A model generated the notes under the pieces. The model searched no databases. It saw nothing but the letters and a program-made list of their open reading frames with translations, and was not told the DNA's origin. Source: Antrodiella citrinella (taxonomy: Eukaryota; Basidiomycota; Agaricomycetes; Polyporales; Steccherinaceae). From it: DNA of 64,000 bases. Positions 11,799 through 23,910 of the stretch are shown here, one piece after another. Location: assembly GCA_004802725.1 (NCBI GenBank), contig SGPM01000017.1, positions 62,001 to 126,000 of the forward strand. Reading direction: 5' to 3'. Position 1 is the first letter of the stretch. Each line of letters begins with the position of its first letter. The translations under genes and the position numbers were made by a program.

Positions 11799-14575
11799 AT
11801 GGCGGAGGTTGACCTTCCCGACAAGTCTATCCGAATCTGTACCGACAGAGGTGGAACGTTTTGTGATGTGCATGCATCATTCCCCGACCCAGAGAAGCCC
11901 GGAGAGAGGAAGGAAATAGTGGTCAAACTACGTGAGCGGTGGACATCGCTCAGGGCATTGTACCGTGCTGACCTATCGCGCAGTATCACAGGACCCCAAT
12001 AACTACAACGATGCGCCGACGGAAGGTATCCGACGGGTCCTAGAAATTGCGAGCGGAACAAAAATACCCAGAGGTGTCGTCCTCGAAACTGATAAAATCG
12101 GCAAGTCGCCTATTATCTACACATTAACGAATGTTATCTGAAATCGTATGCAGATTATATCCGGTTGTCCACCACGGTAGCTACTAACGCGCTGCTGGAA
12201 CGAAAAGGCCACAAACACGCGCTGCTTATCACGAAGGGCTTCAAGGATCTGCTGCTGATCGGCAACCAATCCCGTCCGAAGATCTTTGACTTGAACATCC
12301 GCCGACCGCCACCGCTGTATTCCGCCGTCGTGGAAATAGACGAACGTGTTACGTTGGTGGGGTACACATCGGACCCGAACGCTGAGAAACATGCTGTTCA
12401 GTTTGACGAGGACGGGAAGGTCACGCGGGGATACCGAGGTGCAGGGTGGGACGGCGAGGGCCTCGCAGAAGGACCGGGTGAAATAGTCAAAGGCATTTCT
12501 GGGGAGGCGGTCAGAATCATGAAGAAGCCAGGTAAGCTCATTCTTGGTATGACGCATTTGTCAGGCACTAAGGCCGTTGTCAGATCTCGACGATGTGAAG
12601 CAGAATCTGCAGAGACTCTATGACGATGGGTACCGATCTCTCGCCGTCGTATTGTGTCACTCATACACCTTCCCTGAACATGAGCTTGTAGTCGGAAGAC
12701 TCGCTCGATCCATGGGCTTTACGCACGTCTCAGAGTCGTCGCAGCTCCTACCAATGATCAAGATGGTGCCCCGGGGAGTGTCATCGACCGCCGATGCCTA
12801 TCTTACGCCCATCTTGCGACAATACCTCGACGGATTCTTTAGTGGATTCGATGAGAAGCTCAAGGACGGACGGCTGCGAAGTCCGAGGGTTGAATTCATG
12901 GGCAGTGACGGAGGTCTGCTCGATTTGAACAACTTTTCAGGTCTGAAGAGTATTCTCAGCGGGCCCGCTGGTGGTGTAGTTGGATATGCTTTGACGAGCT
13001 GGGACCAGGAGAAGAAACATCCAATCATAGGGTATGTTTGTTATCTCTACTTCTCTATATGTTGCGTCACAGGCACTGACATAAATGGATTTGAAATTGC
13101 CTCACAGCCTTGACGTTGGAGGTACTTCTACAGACGTATCTCGGTTTGACGGGAGGTATGAGGTAGTCTATGAGACAACCACAGCTGGCGTCACCATACA
13201 GTCTCCACAATTGGACATCAACACTGTGGCCGCTGGGGGTGGCTCGTGCCTGACATTTAGGAACGGCCTATTCCTGGCTGGTCCACACAGCGCCGGAGCA
13301 GAGCCAGGACCCGCATGTTACCGGTACGATGGTATAGCTTGCGAGGGCTGTGAGCACCCTACTGATCCTTCTTTACAGCAAGGGTGGACCTCTGGCTGTT
13401 ACCGACGCCAACCTCGTTCTCGGAAGACTTGTGCCCGATTATTTCCCAAAGATTTTCGGTAAATCAGAGAAGGAGCCGTTGGACATTCAGGCCTCACGAT
13501 CAGCGTTTGAGGTGCTGGCGAAAGAGATCAACGAGGGGCAGGAGAAACATCTCGAACTGGATGAGATCATCTACGGGTATGTATCAACATCACGGGTATG
13601 CAACACTCCGTATTCATGTATATCTTTCTTACAGGTTCATCAAAGTCGCCAACGAGACTATGTGTAGGCCGATACGTGCTTTGACTGAGGCTCGGGGTTA
13701 CGCTTCGTCCAAACACATATTGGCCAGTTTTGGAGGAGCGGGTGGTCAGCATGCTTGCGAAATCGCGCAGCTTTTGGGCATCAAGACGATCTTGATTCAC
13801 CGTTACAGCTCTATCCTCTCAGCTTACGGTCTTGCCCTTGCTGATCGGTATGTCAATGTTCACTGCTTATTTGCGTCAGCCTCTGACGCACATTTTACCG
13901 CCCGTGCAGAGCATTTGAGCTGCAGGAACCCTCGTCGACTTTCTACACTCCGCAGAACCGTCCCCAGCTCGTAGCGAGACTCGACAGGCTCGACACGGAA
14001 GTCCGCGCTGAACTGAAACGGCAAGGATTCGAAGGAGAGCATGTTCACACCGAGAGGATGCTCAACATGCGATTCGAGGGTACCGACACTGCGTTGATGG
14101 TGCTCCCAACCGAGAAGGACGGAGATGGAAAAGAGGACTTCGAGGCGGCGTTCAAGAGGGTTTACAAGGCCGAGTTTGGGTTCCTATTGGAGACTAAAAA
14201 TATTACTGTGGACGACGTCAAGGTACGGGAATTCTGTAATTAATGGATTCAAAAACCTCGCGATTAACGTCTGCAATCTAGGTTCGCGGTATCGGCAAGA
14301 CATATGATACGCTCGGAGAATCTGTATTCGCCGAAGTGGCCAAACTCGAGCGGAAGCCGGTCGACAGGAAGGCGAGAGCCGACTTGACATACAGCGTGTA
14401 TTTCAACGACGTTGGTCGCGTGCCAGACACGCCCGTGTTCAAATTGGACGACCTGGACGTCGGCGAAGAGTTGGAAGGACCAGCGATGATTATTGACAAC
14501 ACACAGACTATCGTGCTTATACCCGGAGCGACAGCGGTATTGACGAGCAAGCATCTCTTTATCACGTTGCAGTGA
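11799..14575 (+). CDS. 5-oxoprolinase-type protein, HyuA half only
   Basis: Nine exons (11799..11931, 11984..12100, 12154..12531, 12584..13031, 13108..13323, 13379..13576, 13635..13847, 13910..14222, 14282..14575) give 769 residues. The protein matches the N-terminal half of ATP-dependent 5-oxoprolinase: [68 protein letters not shown] and [14 protein letters not shown]. It ends with [19 protein letters not shown], then TGA. Known: eukaryotic 5-oxoprolinases are about 1,270-1,300 residues, with a HyuB-like half after this point; none is present here or further downstream. The second intron (12101-12153) is GC-AG (donor GCAAGT), and only this junction keeps the DYIRLST frame. It may be a functional HyuA-like hydrolase, one half of a split enzyme, or a truncated copy. 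Normal activity opens 5-oxo-L-proline to glutamate in the gamma-glutamyl cycle. Confidence 0.88.
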
Positions 14576-14824
14576 TGGCAGGAAGTAGGCTTTGAATATG
14601 GCGAAGGTAGATATAAGACAAGAATCGTATTGTATAACCATGAGCGTCGTTCATGTAGCGGTAGAATGCTGTGTAGCCTGTTGGAATATAGCTGAAGCAC
14701 TTCCGAACTCGATCGTGGGATGCCCGTTCTGCAGCACCAAGTTCCGGCAATGTTTGTTGCATTTGGACTCTAAAAGATGAATGCCATTGCCTGTGACAAG
14801 CTTTGCAAACAGTACGACTCGACT

Positions 14825-15179
14825 CTACTCATCCTCGTATCCCTGCACTGGCCGTCGGGGTCTGGTGGGAACTGTGAGTCGGTAAAGCGTCAGTCCAACT
14901 ACTCATACAGGATAGAGCAGTACACGCACGAGGATATGTAGTCGGAACATGCTCAGCAGGCTTCCATCCCATGCTCTTTCGTATGGGTGGAACGGTGACA
15001 ACCATCACTGGACCAATCAGGCCCAGGATGCAGGAGTAGAAAATGACGGGCGACTCATGCGCCTGGCGTTGCTGTACGCGAGGAACAGACTTTAGTTGTG
15101 TATTCCGTTGATAAATCAGACGCATAGGACGTACCAAATAACGGTAGGTTGACCTGAACGGCGAAAAGAGTGTTGTCAT
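14825..15179 (-). CDS. NADH-ubiquinone oxidoreductase 9.5 kDa-type subunit
   Basis: Three exons (15179..15135, 15071..14930, 14871..14825) give a 77-residue protein beginning MTTLFSPFRSTYRYLQ. It has one membrane segment (FYSCILGLIGPVMVVTV), then PPIRKSMGW, a TYPLPTRPRRPVQGYEDE tail and a stop. This is the layout of the small complex I subunit called the 9.5 kDa subunit in Neurospora (tail of the PxTYPxPxGPR...GYDD type). It is an accessory inner-membrane subunit. The tail appears only after the second intron is removed, which strongly supports the splice model. The gene is divergent from the membrane-protein gene at 15722, with 0.54 kb between. Confidence 0.88.
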
Positions 15180-15721
15180 GGTCGGGTGTAGACTGCAAGC
15201 TGTGGCTCTCGCCGCTGAAGGCGTTCATCCCGACCGGGGCGTTTGTTAGAATTACCGTGGAAAATATATTTTGTTATGTGCAATAGTAAGTAATTTGTTA
15301 CCGTGTCAGAATTCGGGTCCGATCGCAGCGCTTGAAACTGTTCTTAAGGTTGCTAAGGCTGTTGCTGGCACTGCTGCAATGCTACAGGTTACTGCTTTTC
15401 CTTTTCATCGGGTCAATCCTACGCTCTGGCGCATCGGACGGCGGGTGTGGCTCTTCCAGTGAGCTGCGCACTGCATCTTGTATACGAATTACTGTGCTGT
15501 TGACTCGTGCTCCATGCACTGGGCGGTATACCTGCTGAGCTTCTGCTCCTTAGTCAAGTCTATTCACTGATGTCGGTTTCGAGCAAGCCTCCGAGAAGAT
15601 CCTCGTGGTCTATTTAAACGGACTGTGCGCTAGGCTGAACCACTTGACATGCAAAGCGTTCTCTACTTCTCTTTTTCAATTGCTTTCTTGCTACAGACCA
15701 GGACCCCAGGAGCCTTCAGAT
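15180..15721. other. Divergent promoter spacer
   Basis: A T/C-rich spacer between the divergent complex I subunit and membrane-protein genes. It has no coding sequence I can support and no clear repeats. Confidence 0.4.
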
Positions 15722-16850
15722 ATGTCGATGGCGTTTGAAGTAGTGGATTCTCAAGATCCCAGGATTGCGTACTATGGATCATGGACCGTTAAAGACAACG
15801 TCAATTTTTTAGCGGGGCTGCCATGCGCTCCAAGACGGCGGGTGATACTGCAACATTGTTTTTCACAGGTGTGCCGATATCTATGAACAATAATGCATGT
15901 GCTGATCTATCATCAGGTCGCGGTGTTTCTGTTCACGGTGCACTTGCGCCTCTGGGCTCGCATAGTATGAGTGCAACTTTTGTACTGGACGGAGGCGATC
16001 CTGTTGACTTTTCAGTCCCAGGCACAGTCACCCAGGATCGTTACCGTGTACCGTTTTACACGTCGCCATTGCTCCCTTATGAACACCATACCATTGTTGT
16101 TGCGAACCAAGGGGACTGGTTGTGGCTCGATTTCTTCAATGTGACTACTATGGCACTTGCTCTGCCACCCTCCCTCACCCTTTCTCACCCTTCGACATCC
16201 ACTTCGACTCCGGACAGTTGCAGTACTTCTCCGTCGACTTTTGTAGCGACGACCCCACAGCGACTCAGCAAAAGCGCTATCATCGGAATCGCTTGTGCTG
16301 GGTCAGTAGTGGTGGCTTCGCTACTCCTCGCATTGTTTCGCGTATTTCGAAGAAGAATGGGTGCTTCCGCCCTGATACCTGTGATGATGGAACCCTATAG
16401 TGAGTGTACAGTCTGAGTGTTTATTACCAGTCGTGACTCAATATAAACGATTGCTATGCAGATCCCAACATTCGACCATCGTCTCCGTCACGCTCGCCTC
16501 CGGTGATACACATCACACATACGGAAAGCTTGGCGAGACGGTCTCACAGTCGGACGTCGATGATAGCATCAGGACCTTCGACTGAAAGCGAACACGAGCA
16601 TTTTACTCTGGCTCCAGCCCAAATGCCGTCAACTTCAAGGAAACCGCAAGACCTATCAAGATTCCTCCCAGGAGTCTCTCCCCGAGCAAAAAACTCGTCT
16701 CACGAAAGGATACAACTCGATTATTTCCCTGCCGGTCGTCAACACAAACGAGGTCATGTTGCCGATCATGCAAACGGGCCAAGCACCGATATGGTACGAG
16801 CTCAAAGATCGCTGGCACCACCACCGGCGTATGGAATATCTCTAGTGTAA
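15722..16850 (+). CDS. Single-pass surface membrane protein, with apparent frame slip
   Basis: Two exons (15722..16399, 16462..16850). The N-terminal part (MSMAFEVVDSQDPRIAYYG...) and the rest (AMRSKTAGDTATLFFTGVPI...) are in different frames. They join cleanly as VNFFSGAAM if one T is added to the run of six T at 15805-15810; I count the gene as 355 residues on that basis. The outer part is a beta-rich domain of the kind repeated in Agaricomycete surface proteins (compare 60180-62509). A Ser/Thr/Pro-rich stem follows (about residues 160-180), then one transmembrane helix (SAIIGIACAGSVVVASLLLA), basic FRRRM and a cytosolic tail. There is no classic signal peptide. The function of the family is unknown; it may be a wall or surface sensor. 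The slip may be a sequencing error or a real inactivating change. Confidence 0.7.
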
Positions 16851-17272
16851 CCGGCATGTTTTGGGCAGCGTAGTAGTTTTCGGAATCCTATAAACATCAT
16901 CACGGACATCGCAGCGGACATCGCAGCGTATGCAATATGTATGGGCGATGACGCTATGTGGACTATGTACGCTCATGTAAACGACCCTCATCATGTAGTA
17001 CCGACGGCGTTCTTCACGAATTGGCAATGCACATGGACGTTTATTATATTGTAATGCAAACTTGGGAGTAAATCAACAGCAACTTTATACTGTTCACACA
17101 ACGCGCACATGAGTTTCTCCGGGGCACGCATCTGAGTCTGATTCGGACTACTTCATATACCAACCTGTTTGCGCGTGTTCTCTGCGTGTCGTTACGCTCG
17201 ACGCGTTTTCATTCTTAACCACCACCTCCTCGACAGTTTGGACTTCGCATATCTCAGTTCACCGCGCCCCCT
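16851..17272. other. Intergenic spacer
   Basis: 3' flank of the membrane-protein gene and promoter of the kinase gene. It includes a short imperfect direct repeat (acatcgcagcg) at about 16907-16928. Nothing else was seen. Confidence 0.35.
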
Positions 17273-19235
17273 ATGGCGCGTCTTCGACGCGACAACCACG
17301 ATGTCCTCAGCTCGCCATTCCAGCGCCCTCTCCGTATCGTCGCATCGGGCACGCTCTTCCTTACCCACACACTCACACTCTCGTCTCATCCGGAGCCTGC
17401 ATCTGTCGTCCGAGCTCATGCGGTTCAACGATCGCGTGGAGGATCAGCAAGCACATGTCTGGCCATCGTCTCCCAATTCCCTAATGTAAACGCAATGCTA
17501 GTTGCCCCCCTAGGCGGAAACGAGGAGGGACAGATGATTATTCGGGATCTCGAGAGCGACAGGGTTAGCACGCGGTATTGCAAAGTTTGGGAGAATGCGG
17601 GTGTGCCCAGCGCGTGGGTTTTGCATGCTGGTGAGTTGATCTGTAGCTCAAGTGCAAAGGGTGTCCGGATAGTTCTAGAGTTGTTGAGCCCACATGCTCA
17701 CCTTGAGGCTGTTAAGGTGTAGATTCGATTTCACTGTGACAAAGGCACTGGGACGGGACTTGACTAGACAAGTTCTGATCATGATTTTTATTTTGTGTAG
17801 ACGATACAGACACCAAGACCGTGATCAATAACAATCCTCTCCCGGACATCACACACGAAGAGTTCGTCTCTCTTCTAGGTCCTGTTCTCGTGCCCGAAAA
17901 CTATGCCTATCTCAACTCGGGCACGTCGTCTCACCCCTCATCCCCACCGCTGTACCCGTCTCAAGGATTGTCGAACCCTCGACCCTCCATGTCTAGTCCG
18001 GGCCGACCACCAAACCTGGCCTTACAGAGTTCAACCAGTCCTGCTCCTCTTGACTGGATACACTTCGAGGGCCGCTCTGTCAAGACCACGCTTAATAATC
18101 TGGTTGGGTTGGACGGACTTGCTAAGGAGAAGAAATGGCGGAGTCACTGCGTCTTCAGTGTTGACGTAGGAAGGAAGACCAGACAAGGCGTTGAAGCGGT
18201 GTGAATCCCATTATGTCGTTGTTCTGTCCCTATGTTTCACTCATACACTCATTGTGCTTCTTAGCTTATCCCCCACGCCGACGTAGTGTTCTTGAACAAG
18301 CACTATGCGATGGCACACTCACGAGACTACGCAACCTCTCCTCGTGCTTTCCTGCTTTCCTTGACGCACATCGCGCCTCCTCACGCGCTGCTGGTCGCGC
18401 ACTGGGGGACGGAAGGTGCTGCAGTCCTTTCCGTACCCACCAAGGAATACTTCCAAAGCTCAGGATGGGTCGAGCCCCCTCGTCCAGATTCTGATCCAAC
18501 GTCTCCGGANNCGCAGAACATTGATTTGCGTGACGACCAGTCGGAAAACGAAATCGAGAGTGTGCGTAGCGGAAGCACATTCTGGGCCGGTGCAGGACAC
18601 CACAACGAGTCTTCAAGCGAGTTCACGACCAGTGCTATTCAGAGGTTGAACTCGTTGACATCGAGCTCATCCGATCCCTCGTCGAACGCTACTCCACGAC
18701 GGAACATGCGAAACAGACACCGCCGAAACAGAGATGACGACTCGTCCTCTTCAGACTCAGATGGCACTCAGATTGCAGGCGGGAACGGGAGAGGCTCGAA
18801 CAGCAGTGCCGGGAACAACCACCAAAACAGACCTCGACCGACACCGGATCCCAACGCGAATGTCGTGGACGAGGTCGGCTCGTCGGACGCCTTCATTGCT
18901 GGTATGATGTATTCCCTGACCCGCCGGATGCTCCCTGGAGAGCCATATACACCGTCCGCGGTGCGAAAGAATCGCGATGGAGCCGTTACAGGTGTGGCGG
19001 GCGCGAATGGGAGCATGAGAGGTGCGCCCGCGAACCAGGCGGCGGATATGGATATGCTGAGAGGGAAGTGGAGGCTGGAAGAGTGTCTGAGGTTCGTGTC
19101 ATCCATACCGCCAATATCATTTTCTAACACTTCGTCATCAGGTTTGCGACAGAGCTTGCTGGTCGCAAAGGTCGTCGCAAGGGTTGGGACGGCCTGGCAG
19201 AAGAAATGGCCAGAGCTGGTTGGTTCGATGGCTAA
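17273..19235 (+). CDS. PfkB-family carbohydrate kinase (ketohexokinase-like)
   Basis: Four exons (17273..17630, 17801..18198, 18265..19091, 19142..19235) encode 558 residues. The N-terminal half follows the ribokinase fold: IVASGTLFLTHTL, RGGSASTCLAIVSQFPN (sugar-binding Gly-rich loop), MLVAPLGGNEEG, then LDWIHFEGRS and FSVDVGRKTR as in ketohexokinases. The C-terminal signature is EVGSSDAFIAGMMYSL with the catalytic-base Asp near residue 458. The usual GAGD anion-hole motif reads GSSD here, which may change activity. Between them sits a long low-complexity insertion rich in Ser, Asn and Arg (about residues 325-440), so the protein is well above the usual 300-350 residues. Two undetermined bases (18510-18511) make residues 334-335 unknown without breaking frame. 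Intron 1 is 170 nt, long for this window. The sugar substrate cannot be told. Confidence 0.82.
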
Positions 19236-19413
19236 TGCATGTCTCTGCTTCATATAGTGTTGTGACTTTTGGTTGTATCAACGTTATTCTCTCTCCCTCT
19301 CTTATTTTGCTTTCAGTACATATGATACACCATGGATTCAGTTGCGAAGCACTAATATAACGGTACAAATATACGAAGAAAGCGAAGTACGATTGTGAGA
19401 ACCGAGGGTGTCT

Positions 19414-21614
19414 TCACGATGGCGATGAGGTTTCAGACTTCCTGACCTCGTGGAGCTTCTTGGCCAAATCCTGAGCAAACCCGCACATCGTCAAAGTCGC
19501 TAAGTAGCATTTCATTATGTCAGCATATCACCGTAAACAACCAAAAGCCTACGAAACTCACGATTCCAAGACCCGCTGGTCGGGAACAGTGCACCGCCAG
19601 TAACGAAGACGTTGTGGCAGCTGTGAGGCCGGTAGTCGCTGTCGACAGATGCATGAGGATCTGTCTCAAGATCATCGCTCATGTAAAGTGTTGCAGTCTC
19701 ATGCACGATTCCAGGTACTCGTATCATGCACTGCGGCGGCTGGTCTCTTGACCAACCAGGTGGCACCGATGGAACGTTGCTGTGAGACCAATACTCGATG
19801 TCGTTTGATACACCGCCGGCCATGACATTAATTGCATCGTACCTGCAAGCTGGTGAGCACGCTGCAAGAGATTCCGAAAATCGCGCAAACACAACGTACG
19901 TTACCTGATCCATTACATCCCACAAACGTTCCGCTTTCTCGCTGAGGAGAACCTGAAGATGAGAATTTGTGGTCACATCCGGATTGTTCGGATCGTGTTT
20001 GAACCATGAGCCCGTGTCCAGCTCATCCAGCTCACCGAGAGCGGCACAAACTATAGTACAATCAGCAAATTATTGGCAATGACTGATAAGAGACACGCAC
20101 CCAAAACTATGTGTTGACCAGAGTCTTTCAGTTGTTCAAACGTAGCAGCTCCAGCTTGGTCAGGGCTCAGCCGAGCCGCATCTTCTGCATCGGTTTCCGG
20201 CCGAGGAGAGTGTATGGCAGTGATCTGCACATGATATTGCAGATCAGAAGTGGAATCCTTTCCCGCCATATAATGGGCCCCGATCTCGAGGTGCTTGGAC
20301 AGCGGACGTTCTGGGTTTTCTGCGGAACGTGGGATTGGAAAGCGGGCAACAATCTGCGTGAGGAAGTGTCCGCTGACGCGGGAACCAGCGCGACCTTTGA
20401 GCTGCTCTCCGACTGAATTCATGAGGATAGTCGTATTCGGAAAAGCACCCGCAGCGAGCACAAGGTTCGTCGTCGTTTTGGAGAAGCGAAGGGCACCTCG
20501 CGAGGTATGGAGGATGCTCGGTCGGTTGAGCGGATCCTCTGGGTCGGTTTCGAAGCGTTGGACGATAGTGTCTGTAGCAATTGTAAGCGGACTGCCCTTC
20601 CCTTCGTTTGCAAGGTGTCTCTGTTTCTGTTGGAGAGCAAGCAACGGCCCTGGAGTGGAGAACTTGCTGAATTCAACCGTACCAATTGATGTTCTTCTCC
20701 CAACAGCCAGAGCCGCATGGTCGACTGAGTCGACTGTCTCGATTTTGTTCGCATCCACAGCTTTCTTGAGTCTTCCGTAGACGAGAGCCTGCAAACGCTG
20801 ACCGAAAATAGGACTGCTGATCTTGTTGGCCGCGACAACATGCAATAGCTCCTCGCAGTCCTTCCAGAAGTTCTCAGAATTTGCAGTGTCCAACATTGAC
20901 AGAGGGAAATCTCGCATTAATTTGGACGCACGAGGGCTCCATCCGGACCAGAAGGTACTGCGACCACCGAAGAACGGACAGGATCCGTGGACAAACTGTG
21001 TGGTTGATCGTCAGCCCATAAGTAATGCGTGCGGCAGCGACTGTTCTCACTTTGTGGGTGGTGTTGACAGTTTCAGGACTCAATTGCCAAGGATAGGTCT
21101 CCGAGGGACCTCCAAGTAAAACTTTGTATGGCCGAGGCATCATGATGTTCTATCAAAAACAAATGAGATGAAATCAAAAGCATGTGCGTTCGCAAGCTTA
21201 AGAAGGATAGCCCTTACCTGGAAGTGCGTAGGTAATAGAAAGCCTAGTAGACACATAACATTATTTTGGTACGTACTGTTGAAAGGCTGCCTACTAATCG
21301 TACTCACCTCCTCTTTCAAGTATCAGTATCCGTCTAAAGGGATCTAGCTCGAGTGCCTTGTCGACGTACGCAAGAGCACAGAACCCACTACCCACAACAA
21401 TATCGTCGAATTCCCCGTGATCTTGAATTTCATTCCAGGTCGCATCATCGACAAAGAAATGGGTTGTATGCACCAACGCAGGCGTAGGCGATTGATGCAC
21501 CCCCGACCGCGGGTGGGGAAAACCCCAGTCACCAGCCACGGGCCCTGGAGAGCCACATTCGTCCACCGCCTTCAAGAGGTCCTCTCGAGCATGCGACGTG
21601 CTTGGCAAATCCAT
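19414..21614 (-). CDS. GMC-type FAD oxidoreductase
   Basis: Seven exons (21614..21308, 21243..21218, 21149..21051, 20995..20101, 20050..19900, 19842..19562, 19499..19414) give 614 residues. An FAD-binding motif near residue 85 reads IVVGSGFCALAYVDKAL, followed by ILILERGGFLLPTHFQ rebuilt over a 26-nt exon. VLLGGPSETYPW and HGSCPFFGGRSTFWSGW follow. The C-terminal flavin and catalytic region is HNVFVTGGALFPTSGSWNPT, resembling the end of pyranose 2-oxidase-like GMC enzymes. Such enzymes oxidise sugars or alcohols and may feed H2O2 to peroxidases, but no substrate can be assigned. An in-frame ATG 51 nt upstream (21665) is an alternative start. There is no obvious signal peptide, which points to an intracellular enzyme. 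Confidence 0.88.
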
Positions 21615-22322
21615 TTTACTGATCGGCAGCGGTTGACATGTCAGTGACACTGACGTTCGGCGCACCCATAGCAGTGACTCACCTTATAGCCTCAACCTTT
21701 GAAGGGGATTGGACCTGCGTAGATGAAGCCCAATTAGTAGGTTGCAAGGTTTTATGAAGCAATTCTTTCGAGGCTGCGCATACGCCGCATCATCAGGGAC
21801 ATTGACATCTTAGCCCCAGAATCTCCCCAAGTGAAGCAATCATGGCACGTTGCTAATATAACGATACATGGCATTTCCTATAATGATGACATGTCAGCTG
21901 CATGTCAGGGAGCGCAGTTGTTCCTTACTTACTGACAGATAAACTCTCTCAAAACGCACCACGACGTAGCTGTATTCAGCGCGCAGTCTCAAGACTCGAA
22001 GCCTACTCATGCTTCCCCAGTTCGAGGCCTTGCTTGAAAAAAGCAGATCAAAGCCTGGAAGGAATCTACCTGCTAGCAAACAATATTGAGGCCAACCGAC
22101 ACCATTGTAGGTGTTACGGTATTCGGACGTGAATGGTGTTGGTAAAATAGAGGAACACCTGTCATCCAGACCACATAGAGGCTCATGTCAATCTTGATTT
22201 GATCAGGGATACATTTCGAGTCCAAACTCTAAGGGTGATGACGTTCCTGCGAATCTCTGCGGTACATCACTCAGTAAAGGATACGATGACACATTGTGCG
22301 AACTCACAGTTCAAAATGACTG
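21615..22322. other. Intergenic spacer
   Basis: 0.7 kb between two minus-strand genes, holding the GMC gene promoter and the F-box gene 3' flank. Only chance frames, no repeats. Confidence 0.4.
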
Positions 22323-23910
22323 TCACTCAACGACTATTTTCAGACCTGTACTAACGCCCTTCAGCAAATCCTCCGTCGTAGCATGCAGACAGCAACCTTT
22401 GAAATGCATCTCCTCTAATGGTGCTCCGAAGTAATTACGCACTTCGAGGAGCCAGTAAAGCGATTGAACATCGTATAACCTGGTGGACTCCTCGACCTTG
22501 GTGATGATGCCAAGCGGAGGACGATAGGTGTACTCGCGGTCGAGATTGAATCCTATCATCGAGAGAGTGTGGAGGAGAGGGCAAACCAGCCGGCTCAATC
22601 CCTGTGCTGACCACGAACGTGTGGCGGTAAAGGTGTCAAATGCGCACAACGCACGCATCAACGCCCCGATGGGCATCGCCCTCCCGACCACAACCGTCGT
22701 AAGTTCAGGGAGCGCTCTGAACAGGTTTGTCCAGGCAGATACGGTGTGGTCGTTTGGAGCCATAGATGCGTCCATAGGAAGCGTAAAAGTGCCATCTCCA
22801 TTGATTTCCAGGTGAACGATAGAGGACCAGTCGACCACGCGTCGGCTGATGTTCATAGCGGCATCTCTACCGATCAGAACAGTTTCGACGCCCCCGATTG
22901 TAAATGCTCCTTGTGACATGTCATGCGGAATCGGGGTCGTGCGGATTTGCGTACGACCGACTGCGAGAGCGGCGTGGCGGAAGCAAGACTGCAGGTGAGT
23001 GATGGTCGTGGGCGTGAGCTTCGTAAAAGACTTCGACCTGTCCATAATTGAGTGGTACCCATTCCATTCCAGATGCACGGTAGAAGGGAAGCGCGTAAAA
23101 TTTAGAAAAAGTTGTGCACCAGCGACATCGCTGAGCCTGCAAGTACGAAGATGAGGCAGGTTGATGGGAGGGCTTAATACGAAGTTGTTTGTGTCCAACA
23201 AGACTGTTGAACGAATGACGAGGGTTTCGAGCGTGCGTGTTTCCTTGAGCACATGTTTGAGATTGCAAGATCCGATGTTGATATATCTACCAATCACAAG
23301 TAGCTCAGCATCGAGCGTTGTAAAAAGACAGAGAGACTTACGCAATAGCCAGGCTGCGAAGCCGCGGTGCGTTGAACAAGATCGGTACCTGAGCTGTGAC
23401 GATGTGGGCACCTTTGATGGTGCAAACCTCAAGGCAGGGTAATTCTCTGCCTATCATCTCAAGGAAAAGGGCCAGATGCGGACATGAGACCTCCACGTCG
23501 ATGAGTTGAATCCGACTTGCGTGGCACTGCACCTGACGCAAGACTTTCGCATTGACGTCCAGATTCGGTTCATGGACCCATGAGACGTGGAGTGACGCAA
23601 GCCTCGAGCGAGCGAGGTATTTCAGTGCAAGCTTGGGGTAGGTCAGGCATACCGTCGACCACAGTCGACCAGAATCCATAGCGACGTCGTGCCACAGTCG
23701 GCAGACCCGGATGATGGTCTGCATGGGAAATACTCTAGCGCAAACTGTGATCTCAGTGTTGCAGAGCAAACATTGAAGGAAGATATTTTCCAGCACATCC
23801 TCGGTAAGCATAGAGATATGCGAGGATCCTTTGCCGGCGCCGTCTATCTCGCGAGCCTTAGGTCCGCGACGTATCGAGAGCGCACTAGAAATTCTTCTCA
23901 AGATGGCCAT
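22323..23910 (-). CDS. F-box-like protein
   Basis: Two exons (23910..23342, 23286..22323) encode 510 residues. Residues about 35-80 (HISMLTEDVLENIFLQCLL ... IIRVCRLWHDVAMDSGRLWS) fit the F-box pattern of Agaricomycete F-box proteins: Leu-rich start, C-R-x-W-H, and the DSGRLWS motif. The remainder has leucine-rich-repeat-like spacing (LASLHVSW, PCLEVCTIKGAHI, LETLVIRSTVLL, LPHLRTCRLSDVAG) without a strict repeat. Known of the family: the F-box recruits substrates to an SCF ubiquitin ligase. Basidiomycete genomes carry large, fast-evolving families and most members have no known substrate. The acceptor at 23287 was preferred to a nearby one because only it keeps frame. Confidence 0.8.
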
